A stretch of 45,284 nucleotides of DNA from Arthrobacter bambusae (GTDB taxonomy: Bacteria; Actinomycetota; Actinomycetes; Actinomycetales; Micrococcaceae). How positions within the stretch are numbered: the first letter of the stretch is position 1; each line of letters starts with the position of its first letter. The notes under the pieces were generated by a model. The model worked only from the letters and a program-made list of their open reading frames with translations, ran no database searches and was not told the DNA's origin. This document shows positions 17,999-25,285 of the stretch, one piece after another. Made by a program: the position numbers and the translations under genes. The stretch covers positions 1-45,284 of the forward strand of contig NZ_JAHHZS010000034.1 in assembly GCF_022606295.1 (NCBI RefSeq), read 5' to 3'.

Positions 17999-18827
17999 CA
18001 CCCGGAAACCCACTTTCAAGCCGCAGGCAGGCAAGCCCGGCGTCGTCAGTGCCGAACGCAGCCTCGACGATCCCGCCGGAGGCCCTTCGGAAGCCGCGGG
18101 CGTCAAGGACAGCAATGTGCTCGCCTTTCCGGAGCCCAAGGGACGCAAGCGGCGGCGGACGGTGCTCACGGTGCTGGCCATCGTCGTCGCGCTGGTCGCC
18201 GGAATCATCGTTGCGGCGGTCTATTCGCCGGTGTTCGCCGTGCGCACAGTGACTGTCGACGGCACCAAGCTGCTCCAGGCAGGGAGCGTCCAGAAGGCCC
18301 TTGAGCCGGTGAAGGGGAAACCCCTTCCGCAAATCAACGACGCCGACATCGCCGCGCTGCTCAAGCCCCTCGTCCAGGTTCGTTCCGTCAGCACCGAGGC
18401 CCGCCCGCCGTCGGAACTTTTGGTCCACGTCGTGGAGCGGGTGCCCGTGGCGCTAGTCAAGAGCGGTGACAACTATTCACTGGTTGACGTCGATGGCGTA
18501 CAGCTTGGATCAACCGCGGATCCCGCATCGGTTGCCTTGCCCCTCATCGATGGGCAGGGAGCCAACCAGAGTCTCTTCAAGGCGATCACGGCTGTACTTG
18601 CGACGCTGCCGGCGGATGTTCTGGCGAAGATGGCCAGCGCGTCGGCCACCTCGCCGGACGCCGTCGAGCTCAAGCTGACGGACGGCAAGACTGTTGTCTG
18701 GGGGAATGCGGACGAGAAGGAGCTGAAGGCGCGCGTCCTCGAGGCGTTGCTCAAGGCTCCCGTCAATCCAAAAGTTCCTGTGAACGTTTACGATGTCAGC
18801 ACGCCGAGGCATCCGTTTACCAAATAG
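17991..18827 (+). CDS. ftsQ: cell division protein FtsQ
   Basis: A 278-residue bitopic division protein. A 45-residue cytoplasmic tail ends in the basic KGRKRRR, followed by a membrane helix (about 52-75), a POTRA domain beginning VRTVTVDGTKLL and the beta domain with VVERVPVALVK and LVDVDGVQLG. FtsQ scaffolds FtsL and FtsB and recruits late septal proteins. GTG 17991 overlaps the murC stop by 8 bp. About 216 bp separate it from ftsZ, which has its own promoter. Confidence 0.93.
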   Translation: MADTRKPTFKPQAGKPGVVSAERSLDDPAGGPSEAAGVKDSNVLAFPEPKGRKRRRTVLTVLAIVVALVAGIIVAAVYSPVFAVRTVTVDGTKLLQAGSVQKALEPVKGKPLPQINDADIAALLKPLVQVRSVSTEARPPSELLVHVVERVPVALVKSGDNYSLVDVDGVQLGSTADPASVALPLIDGQGANQSLFKAITAVLATLPADVLAKMASASATSPDAVELKLTDGKTVVWGNADEKELKARVLEALLKAPVNPKVPVNVYDVSTPRHPFTK

Positions 18828-18945
18828 GCCATTTCACGAAGTAATCTCGCCTGACGCACAGGGCTATTTTTCGGACTTTCACACGACACGCGGAGGCGGT
18901 CATTGAATGTCGGATTCATAGCCCATACCGTCACATAAGAGTTAC

Positions 18946-18982
18946 TTGACATAACTATAACCTTCAACTAGAGGGTTAAGGT
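18946..18982 (+). promoter_or_regulatory. ftsZ promoter region with an inverted repeat
   Basis: A perfect -35 TTGACA is at 18946-18951, and TAGAGG at 18969-18974 is a weak -10 at 17-bp spacing. Two nested inverted pairs overlap the spacer and -10: TAACC 18958-18962 with GGTTA 18974-18978, and ACCTT 18960-18964 with AAGGT 18978-18982. A repressor or activator bound here would act directly on ftsZ transcription. The regulator is unknown. Confidence 0.5.
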
Positions 18983-19043
18983 CCAAGAATTCAAGTTGGA
19001 CTCGATCTGTTTCGCTATAGGACACAAGCAAGGGGCACGAAAC

Positions 19044-20273
19044 GTGGCAGCACCGCAGAATTACTTGGCCGTCATCAAGGTCGTCGGCATCGGCGGCGGT
19101 GGCGTGAATGCAGTTAACCGAATGATCGAAGTCGGCCTCCGCGGCGTCGAGTTCATCGCCATCAACACCGATGCCCAGGCTCTCCTCATGAGCGACGCGG
19201 ACGTCAAGCTTGACGTCGGACGCGAGCTCACGCGAGGCCTGGGAGCCGGCGCCAACCCCGACGTCGGTCGCCAGGCCGCCGAGGACCACGCCGACGAGAT
19301 CGAAGAGGTCATCCGCGGAGCGGACATGGTGTTCGTCACCGCAGGCGAAGGCGGCGGAACCGGAACCGGCGGCGCCCCCGTCGTGGCCCGGATCGCCCGC
19401 TCGCTCGGTGCCCTGACCATCGGCGTCGTCACCCGGCCCTTCACCTTCGAAGGCCGCCGACGCGCCGGTTCGGCCGAGGCCGGAATCGACGCCCTGCGCG
19501 ACGAAGTCGATACCCTCATCGTCATCCCGAACGACCGTCTGCTCTCCATCAGCGACCGTAACGTCTCCGTCCTGGACGCTTTCCGCTCCGCTGACCAAGT
19601 ACTCCTGTCCGGTGTCCAGGGCATCACCGACCTCATCACCACTCCCGGCCTGATCAACCTTGACTTCGCCGACGTGAAGTCGGTCATGCAGGGTGCGGGC
19701 TCCGCGCTGATGGGCATCGGCTCGGCCCGCGGCGAGGACCGCGCGGTCAAGGCGGCAGAGCTCGCCATCGCTTCGCCGCTCCTGGAAGCGTCGATCGACG
19801 GTGCGCACGGCGTCCTGCTCTCCATCCAGGGCGGCTCCGACTTGGGTCTGTTCGAAATCAACGAGGCCGCGCGGCTCGTGCAGGAAGTGGCCCACCCCGA
19901 GGCCAACATCATCTTCGGTGCCGTCATCGACGACGCCCTGGGCGACGAAGCACGCGTCACGGTCATCGCCGCCGGTTTTGACGACCTCAAGGCGACGTCC
20001 CCGTCAATGAACCAGTCCGCTGCCCAGCAGCCCGGCCAGCACCAGGCCCCTGCGGCGCCGGACCGTCCCGCACCGTCAGCTGCCCCGGCCTATTCGGCGC
20101 CGCAGCACGTGTCCGCCGGCGTCGGGGCTTCGGGCTTGAGCAACTGGGGACAGCAGCGCCCGTCGGCCTTGCCCGCCGACTCGGGCTTCGACGTCGACCT
20201 CCCGGCCGTCGTCGAACCGGACCTTTCGGGAAGCCGCACCGACGACCTCGATGTTCCGGACTTCCTGAAGTAG
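19044..20273 (+). CDS. ftsZ: cell division GTPase FtsZ
   Basis: The tubulin-like GTPase that forms the division ring; 409 residues from GTG 19044. The start VAAPQNYLAVIKVVGIGGGG matches the conserved actinobacterial N-terminus, and AAGGGG lies about 9 bases before the GTG; an ATG at 18996 in frame would give an implausible extension. The GTP-binding loop GGGTGTGG is at 103-110, and the T7-loop region NLDFADVKSVM is intact. A Pro/Ala-rich linker leads to the C-terminal peptide DDLDVPDFLK, which binds SepF and other partners. Confidence 0.97.
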   Translation: MAAPQNYLAVIKVVGIGGGGVNAVNRMIEVGLRGVEFIAINTDAQALLMSDADVKLDVGRELTRGLGAGANPDVGRQAAEDHADEIEEVIRGADMVFVTAGEGGGTGTGGAPVVARIARSLGALTIGVVTRPFTFEGRRRAGSAEAGIDALRDEVDTLIVIPNDRLLSISDRNVSVLDAFRSADQVLLSGVQGITDLITTPGLINLDFADVKSVMQGAGSALMGIGSARGEDRAVKAAELAIASPLLEASIDGAHGVLLSIQGGSDLGLFEINEAARLVQEVAHPEANIIFGAVIDDALGDEARVTVIAAGFDDLKATSPSMNQSAAQQPGQHQAPAAPDRPAPSAAPAYSAPQHVSAGVGASGLSNWGQQRPSALPADSGFDVDLPAVVEPDLSGSRTDDLDVPDFLK

Positions 20274-20311
20274 CCAGTCCGTTCAAACCCACCCAGGAGA
20301 GTCAGCCAGTA

Positions 20312-21007
20312 GTGTTTTGGTGGCGAAAAGAAGTGCGACCGGGGATATCGGTCGCCTTCTCCGATGACGATGCGGGCAACCTTGCACTGCACGTGGCGGA
20401 CAACCCTGACGATGTCATGGCGCGCCGGGCCCGGCTGGAAGCAGCAGCGGGGCTCGGCGAACGCCGTTTCCAATTCATGAACCAGGTCCACGGGAAAGCC
20501 GTCGAATTCATTTCCGCGCACGGGGACGGACCGACGGCCGACGCCATGGTGTCCAGGGGGCAGCCCCTCGCGGTGATGGTGGCCGACTGCGTCCCCATCG
20601 TCCTGTTGGGCGAAGTGCGCAACGAAGCCGACCCCGTCCTTGCGGTGGTCCACGCCGGGCGGCCCGGCGTTGCTGCGGATATCGTTTCCGCCACCGTGGT
20701 GGATATGCGACACCGCGGTGCCGCGACCATCAGCGCCTGGGTTGGACCTTCCATCTGCGGCGAATGCTACGAAGTTCCCGAGGAGCTGCGGTCCGAGGTA
20801 GCTGCCGCCGTCCCGGAAACCTGGTCGACAACCTCGTGGGGCAGTCCCGCGCTGGACCTGCCTGCCGGTGTGCGTGCCCAGCTGAAAGCCCTCGGCGTCA
20901 CGGTCGAGTACTCGGGAGAGTGCACGCTGGAGACCGCGAAGCTTTACTCCTACCGGCGCAGTCAGCAGACTGGCCGCTTCGCAGGTTTGGTGTGGACCCA
21001 TGAGTGA
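20312..21007 (+). CDS. pgeF: YfiH/PgeF-type laccase-domain protein (peptidoglycan editing factor)
   Basis: A 231-residue DUF152/YfiH protein. In E. coli, PgeF removes misincorporated L-Ser from UDP-MurNAc, while other members act on purine nucleosides. The three metal-ligand motifs are visible: QVHGKAVEF, ADCVPIVLL and VHAGRPGV, plus GPSICGECYEVPEE. The classical HAGWRG is HAGRPG here. GTG 20312 has GGAGA about 12 bases upstream, a long spacing. The gene lies between ftsZ and yggS, as in many actinobacteria, and overlaps yggS by 8 bp. Confidence 0.87.
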   Translation: MFWWRKEVRPGISVAFSDDDAGNLALHVADNPDDVMARRARLEAAAGLGERRFQFMNQVHGKAVEFISAHGDGPTADAMVSRGQPLAVMVADCVPIVLLGEVRNEADPVLAVVHAGRPGVAADIVSATVVDMRHRGAATISAWVGPSICGECYEVPEELRSEVAAAVPETWSTTSWGSPALDLPAGVRAQLKALGVTVEYSGECTLETAKLYSYRRSQQTGRFAGLVWTHE

Positions 21008-21749
21008 GGTTTTTCCAACGGCTGAAAGCAGGCCGGACGACTCGCGGACCGCTGAACTGCGCGAACGGCTCGCCGTGGTCCGCCGGCGGATATCCGCGGC
21101 AACCACCGCCGCCGGGCGAAGCGAAGAGCCGCAACTGATAGTCGTCAGCAAGTTCCATCCAGCGGCGGATGTAGCCCGGTTGGCGGCACTTGGCGTCACG
21201 GACGTCGGTGAAAACAGGGACCAGGAAGCATCCGCGAAGTTCGCCGAGCTGGCCGGACTCCCGGTGCGTTGGCACTTCATCGGTCAACTGCAAAGCAACA
21301 AGGCCAAGTCCGTGGCGAAATACGCGTTTTCCGTGCAGTCAATCGACCGCCCTCAACTCGCCGAGGCCTTGGCCAAGGCTGTCGCGCGGCAACAGTCCGA
21401 GACGGGCAGGCCGGACCTTGATTGCTACATCCAGGTCAATCTTGAGCACGACGGCGGCGCCCACCGCGGCGGCGCCGCCCCGTCCGACGTCGAACGCCTC
21501 GCCGGGTCCATCGCCACCGCTTCCGGTCTGCGCCTGGCCGGCGTGATGGCCGTCGCGCCGCTCGGAGCGCCCCCGGAGGCGGCGTTCGAGAAGCTCGCAG
21601 CCATTTCAACGGATCTGCGGAAGCTGCATCCGGACGCTGCGGGGATATCGGCCGGGATGAGCCAGGACCTCGAAGCTGCCGTGCAATTTGGCGCGACACA
21701 CCTGCGAATTGGCTCGGATATTCTCGGTTCGCGTCCGCGGGTGGGGTAG
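21000..21749 (+). CDS. YggS/PLPBP family pyridoxal-phosphate-binding protein
   Basis: A 249-residue single-domain protein of the YggS (PLP homeostasis) family, a TIM barrel related to alanine racemase that buffers pyridoxal phosphate rather than catalysing racemisation. The PLP-binding lysine is in LIVVSKFHPA; GENRDQEA, WHFIGQLQSNKAK and the C-terminal SAGMSQDLEAAVQFGATHLRIG are diagnostic. The start overlaps the pgeF stop by 8 bp. It is a standard member of the ftsZ-sepF interval. Confidence 0.93.
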   Translation: MSEVFPTAESRPDDSRTAELRERLAVVRRRISAATTAAGRSEEPQLIVVSKFHPAADVARLAALGVTDVGENRDQEASAKFAELAGLPVRWHFIGQLQSNKAKSVAKYAFSVQSIDRPQLAEALAKAVARQQSETGRPDLDCYIQVNLEHDGGAHRGGAAPSDVERLAGSIATASGLRLAGVMAVAPLGAPPEAAFEKLAAISTDLRKLHPDAAGISAGMSQDLEAAVQFGATHLRIGSDILGSRPRVG

Positions 21750-21837
21750 CGTCAAAGTATTGGAAGCGACGGGCCGGGATTTCAGCTATGTCAAGTCATG
21801 GGCGGCCCGCCTACTGCAGACACGATAGGAGTCCAGC

Positions 21838-22368
21838 ATGGCTGGCGCACTGCGCAAGACAATGGTTTATCTTGGGCTCGCCGATGGCGATGAACACTAC
21901 GAGTCTGAGCAGCACGTGCAGCACACGGACGAAGACCGGTCTGTCGACCACAATCGTGAAGAGCGCCGCGCCCCTGCACCTGTACGTGAAGTAGTTCGTG
22001 AAGTCCCCCCTGTCGCCGAAGAGGAATACCGCGCACCCGTGACACCTATCAAGCGTGCGGCATCGAGCCGCGAAGACGCCTCCGGACTGAGGCAGATCAC
22101 CACCGTCCACCCCCGCTCCTATAACGACGCCAAGATCATCGGCGAAAGTTTCCGGGACGGCATCCCCGTGATCATGAATGTCACCGACATGGGTGAGGGA
22201 GATGCCAAGCGCCTCGTTGACTTCTCCGCCGGGCTGGTCTTCGGACTCCATGGCAGCATCGAGCGCGTTACCAGCAAGGTTTTCCTGTTGTCGCCGTCGT
22301 ACGTCGAAGTTCTTGGCGACGACAAGAAGGTCAGCGAAGCCCAAGCAACGTTCTTCAACCAGAGCTAG
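21838..22368 (+). CDS. sepF: cell division protein SepF
   Basis: A 176-residue SepF, the FtsZ membrane anchor in Gram-positive bacteria that lack FtsA. The N-terminal MAGALRKTMVYLGLAD is the amphipathic membrane-binding helix, followed by a charged linker (about 20-85) and the FtsZ-binding core with DGIPVIMNVTDM, AKRLVDFSAGLVFGLHGSIERV and KVFLLSP. ATG 21838 has AGGAG at good spacing. A strong hairpin follows the stop. Confidence 0.95.
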   Translation: MAGALRKTMVYLGLADGDEHYESEQHVQHTDEDRSVDHNREERRAPAPVREVVREVPPVAEEEYRAPVTPIKRAASSREDASGLRQITTVHPRSYNDAKIIGESFRDGIPVIMNVTDMGEGDAKRLVDFSAGLVFGLHGSIERVTSKVFLLSPSYVEVLGDDKKVSEAQATFFNQS

Positions 22369-22381
22369 CACAGTCATCACG

Positions 22382-22411
22382 GATGCCAGGCAGAGCGATC
22401 TGCCTGGCATC
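22382..22411 (+). terminator. hairpin between sepF and yggT
   Basis: A 12-bp perfect stem (22382-22393 with 22400-22411) has the loop AGCGAT and is followed by TGTGTTGC, a poor T-run. It may be a partial terminator or an mRNA-stability hairpin separating sepF from yggT. Confidence 0.55.
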
Positions 22412-22471
22412 TGTGTTGCAATAGAGGGACTGACCGAGAAAAGTGGCGAACTAGGAGATCTGAGCTAACCC

Positions 22472-22759
22472 GTGGGCATAGTTTTCGGCCTTTTGTACAT
22501 TGCATTGCTGCTGTTCCTGGTCACCCTCATCATCAGGCTCGTTTTTGATCTGGTGCAGATGTTTGCGCGCCAGTGGCGCCCCCGTGGCGCCGCGCTGGTG
22601 GCCGCGCATGTGGTCTATTCGGTGACTGATCCGCCCCTGAAGCGGATCCGCCGGCTGATCCCGCCGCTGCAGCTTGGCGGGGTATCCCTTGACCTGGCAT
22701 TTTTGATCGTGTTTATTGTCGTCAGCATCGCGATGGGATTCGTCTACTCGCTGGCGTAG
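22472..22759 (+). CDS. YggT family membrane protein
   Basis: A 95-residue YggT-family protein with two membrane segments, about residues 3-26 and 72-94, and the family motif DPPLKRIRRLIPPL between them (about 50-63). The role is not settled; the family is regularly found between sepF and divIVA in Gram-positive dcw clusters, which suggests a link to division or envelope growth. GTG 22472 is the start, with AGGAG about 15 bases upstream, further than optimal. Confidence 0.88.
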   Translation: MGIVFGLLYIALLLFLVTLIIRLVFDLVQMFARQWRPRGAALVAAHVVYSVTDPPLKRIRRLIPPLQLGGVSLDLAFLIVFIVVSIAMGFVYSLA

Positions 22760-22766
22760 CTCTTCC

Positions 22767-22810
22767 GCAGTCCATGTGCCGTCGATCTGTTTCCTTGGCG
22801 TGTGGACTGC
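22767..22810 (+). repeat. inverted repeat in the yggT-divIVA gap
   Basis: GCAGTCCA (22767-22774) is the exact reverse complement of TGGACTGC (22803-22810), 28 bases apart. It may form a stem in the RNA or be a protein site ahead of the divIVA promoter. No T-run follows. Confidence 0.35.
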
Positions 22811-22925
22811 AAATCCTCCGACCCAACACGATGGTGTTGAATTGGGGGAATCAGATGATATTTAGGTACCGTAGTTTTGAACGGCCGGAAGGCCTACTGA
22901 CTAACTAGACCAACGAGGTGACCAG

Positions 22926-23609
22926 ATGGCTTTGACGCCAGAAGACGTTGTCAACAAGCGCTTTCAGCCGACCAAGTTCCGCGAAGGCTACGACCAGGAC
23001 GAGGTCGACGACTTCCTCGACGAAATCGTCGTCGAGCTGAGGCGCTTGAACCAGGAGAACGACGAGCTGCGCAAGAAGCTCGGCGAAGGCGGAAACGCGG
23101 TCCCGGCCAGCGCAGCATCGGCACCCGTGGTCGAGAAGGTGCCCGCGCCGGTGAAGGCCGACAAGGACGCCCAGGCCAAGGCGGAAGCCGAAGCCAAGGC
23201 TGCCGAAGCCGAGAAGAAGAAGGAGCCGGCCGTTGCCGCGGCTCCTGCCCCGGTCGCACCTTCGGCCGGTTCTCCTTCGGCTGAGTCCGCAGCCGGCCTG
23301 CTGGCCATGGCGCAGCAGATGCACGACAAGCACGTGGCCGATGGCGAGCAGCAGAAGGAAAAGATCATCGCCGAGGCGCAGATCGAAGCCTCCAGCCTTG
23401 TCAACGACGCCCAGGACAAGTCCCGCAAGATCCTCGGTGCCCTTGAGCAGCAGCGCAGCGTCCTCGAACGCAAGGTGGAGCAGCTCCGCGGCTTCGAGCG
23501 CGACTACCGCTCCCGCCTGAAGGCCTACATCGAAGGCCAGCTGCGTGACCTGGATGCCCGCGGCTCAGTTGCGGCCCCCGAGGTCGGCGAAGCCGCCGCA
23601 GAGGTCTAG
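22926..23609 (+). CDS. divIVA: DivIVA (Wag31-type) polar growth and division protein
   Basis: A 227-residue DivIVA. The conserved membrane-curvature-binding N-terminus reads LTPEDVVNKRFQPTKFREGY, then VDDFLDEIVVELRRLNQEN starts the first coiled coil. An Ala/Pro/Glu/Lys-rich linker (about 60-120) precedes a second long coiled coil with LLAMAQQMHDKHVADGEQQ and ending RDYRSRLKAYIEGQLRDLD. In actinobacteria it marks poles and septa. ATG 22926 has GAGGTG upstream. A terminator hairpin follows. Confidence 0.95.
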   Translation: MALTPEDVVNKRFQPTKFREGYDQDEVDDFLDEIVVELRRLNQENDELRKKLGEGGNAVPASAASAPVVEKVPAPVKADKDAQAKAEAEAKAAEAEKKKEPAVAAAPAPVAPSAGSPSAESAAGLLAMAQQMHDKHVADGEQQKEKIIAEAQIEASSLVNDAQDKSRKILGALEQQRSVLERKVEQLRGFERDYRSRLKAYIEGQLRDLDARGSVAAPEVGEAAAEV

Positions 23610-23619
23610 CAAGTATTCT

Positions 23620-23658
23620 GAAAGCCGGTGGCTGGGGATTCCTCGGCCACCGGCTTTC
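23620..23658 (+). terminator. intrinsic terminator after divIVA
   Basis: A perfect 13-bp stem pairs 23620-23632 with 23646-23658 around a 13-base loop; the right arm ends GGCTTTC and is followed by TCCTGTT. It would separate divIVA from lspA. Confidence 0.75.
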
Positions 23659-23702
23659 TCCTGTTAAGGCGCCAGCAGCCACAGTTACCGAATGAAAGTA
23701 CT

Positions 23703-24305
23703 ATGAGCGACGAACAAACTGACGGCACCACGGAGCCGGTCCGCATCAAAGCCCACACGTGGCGTCCTGCACTGCTTTGGGTCTTTGCAGGCTTCGCCGT
23801 GTTCGCCTACGCCTTCGACCAACTGACCAAACTCTGGGTCACCAGCACCATGGTTGAAGGCGAGCGGATCCCCGTCCTTCCTCCGCTCCTGCATTGGTAC
23901 TACATCCGAAACTCCGGTGCCGCGTTCTCCATCGGTGAAAACGTCACATGGGTGTTCACCATCGTGATGGCGGCCGTTTCAGTGGTGATCCTGTTCCAAG
24001 TGCGCCGGTTGGGCTCGGCCTGGTGGTCCCTGGCACTTGGCCTGCTGCTGGGCGGCGCACTCGGCAACCTGACAGATCGACTGTTCCGCGAACCCTCGTT
24101 TGCCATGGGCCACGTGGTGGACTTCATCCAGTTGCCCAACTTTGCCATCTTCAACATCGCCGACTCGGCAGTGGTTTCCGGCGTCGTGATCATCTGCCTG
24201 CTGACCATACGGGGGATCGGACTCGACGGTTCCCGTCATCACTCCGCCGATTCCGCGCCGGCAAAGTCCGGCCCGACGGAAGAAGAGGCTCCGGGCGATG
24301 TCTGA
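23703..24305 (+). CDS. lspA: signal peptidase II (prolipoprotein signal peptidase)
   Basis: A 200-residue aspartyl protease that cleaves signal peptides from lipid-modified prolipoproteins such as the one encoded at 1217-1750. Four membrane helices are visible. The catalytic aspartates are in GNLTDRL and FNIADSA, with the conserved NSGAAFS and DFIQLPNFAIFN. I choose ATG 23703 because the family core starts soon after; further upstream the frame would run through the divIVA terminator. The 3' end overlaps the pseudouridine synthase gene by 8 bp. Confidence 0.94.
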   Translation: MSDEQTDGTTEPVRIKAHTWRPALLWVFAGFAVFAYAFDQLTKLWVTSTMVEGERIPVLPPLLHWYYIRNSGAAFSIGENVTWVFTIVMAAVSVVILFQVRRLGSAWWSLALGLLLGGALGNLTDRLFREPSFAMGHVVDFIQLPNFAIFNIADSAVVSGVVIICLLTIRGIGLDGSRHHSADSAPAKSGPTEEEAPGDV

Positions 24306-25224
24306 GCACTTCGTGGTGCCGGAAGAATTGGGCGGGGCCAGGGCCGACGCGGGCTTGGCGAAACTCATGGATATTTCCCGGTCCGCGGCTGCTTTGCTGA
24401 TCGCCGAGGGCAACGTGACCGGCTCCGCCGGCACGGTGGGAAAATCGGCGAAGCTCGTTGCCGGTTCCGTGTTGGAAGTCACCGTTCCCGAACGCCGGGA
24501 TCCCTTGGAAGTCGTGGAGGAAGTCGTGGAAGGCCTGAATATCCTGTTGGACGATGACGACTTTGTCGTCATCGACAAGCCTGTTGGCGTGGCTGCGCAC
24601 CCGTCGCCGGGTTGGGTGGGCCCCACCGTGGTTGGCGGTCTCGCGGGTGCGGGATACCGGATTTCGACGTCCGGCGCGCCTGAGCGTGCCGGCATCGTCC
24701 ATCGTCTCGACGTCGGAACCTCCGGCGTCATGATCGTGGCAAAGAGTGAACACGCGTACACGGTACTCAAGCGGGCCTTCAAGGAGCGCACCGTGGACAA
24801 GGTGTACCACGCAGTGGTCCAGGGGCTGCCGGACCCGCTCGCGGGCACCATCGACGCGCCCATCGGGCGCCACCCTGGGCATGACTGGCGATTTGCGGTG
24901 ATCGAGGACGGCCGTCCCTCGGTGACGCACTACGAAGTTCTCGAGGCCTATGGCAAGGCCACCCTCGTGGAGATTCACCTCGAGACGGGCAGGACCCACC
25001 AGATCCGGGTCCACTTTTCGGCCCTCAGGCACCCCTGCGCGGGCGACCTGACCTATGGAGCCGACCCGCGATTGGCCGCCAATCTGGGACTTACCCGGCA
25101 GTGGCTGCACGCACGGCGGCTTGGCTTCAACCACCCCCGGACGGGCGAATGGGTGGAAGTCACCAGCGAGTATCCGGCGGACCTGCGGTACGCCCTGGAA
25201 CTCCTTGAAAGCGGCAACGCGTAG
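24298..25224 (+). CDS. RluD-type 23S rRNA pseudouridine synthase
   Basis: A 308-residue RluA/RluD-family synthase that isomerises uridine to pseudouridine in large-subunit rRNA. An S4-like RNA-binding domain occupies about residues 1-85 (GARADAGLAKLMDISRSAA). The catalytic domain has the signature HRLDVGTSGVMIVAK with the nucleophilic aspartate, then LETGRTHQIRVHFSALRHP. The lspA-to-rluD pairing is common in bacteria and supports the RluD subtype; the exact target uridines cannot be read from sequence. Confidence 0.92.
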   Translation: MSEHFVVPEELGGARADAGLAKLMDISRSAAALLIAEGNVTGSAGTVGKSAKLVAGSVLEVTVPERRDPLEVVEEVVEGLNILLDDDDFVVIDKPVGVAAHPSPGWVGPTVVGGLAGAGYRISTSGAPERAGIVHRLDVGTSGVMIVAKSEHAYTVLKRAFKERTVDKVYHAVVQGLPDPLAGTIDAPIGRHPGHDWRFAVIEDGRPSVTHYEVLEAYGKATLVEIHLETGRTHQIRVHFSALRHPCAGDLTYGADPRLAANLGLTRQWLHARRLGFNHPRTGEWVEVTSEYPADLRYALELLESGNA

Positions 25225-25273
25225 CGCGATCCACGCTTCCAGCGCGCCACTCCACCTGCGGGATCCCTGCCGG

Positions 25274-25279
25274 TAGACT
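25274..25279 (+). promoter_or_regulatory. candidate -10 box for leaderless dnaE transcript
   Basis: TAGACT is followed by six bases and then GTG 25286. The two consecutive GTG codons (25283 and 25286) have no Shine-Dalgarno sequence, and the spacing favours the second. Confidence 0.45.
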
Positions 25280-25285
25280 GTCGTG

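Noticed and set aside
22837..22873. Possible divIVA promoter, either TTGAAT with TTTAGG or an ECF-like GGGAAT with CCGTA
   Set aside because: Neither pair has good spacing and sequence together; I could not choose one.
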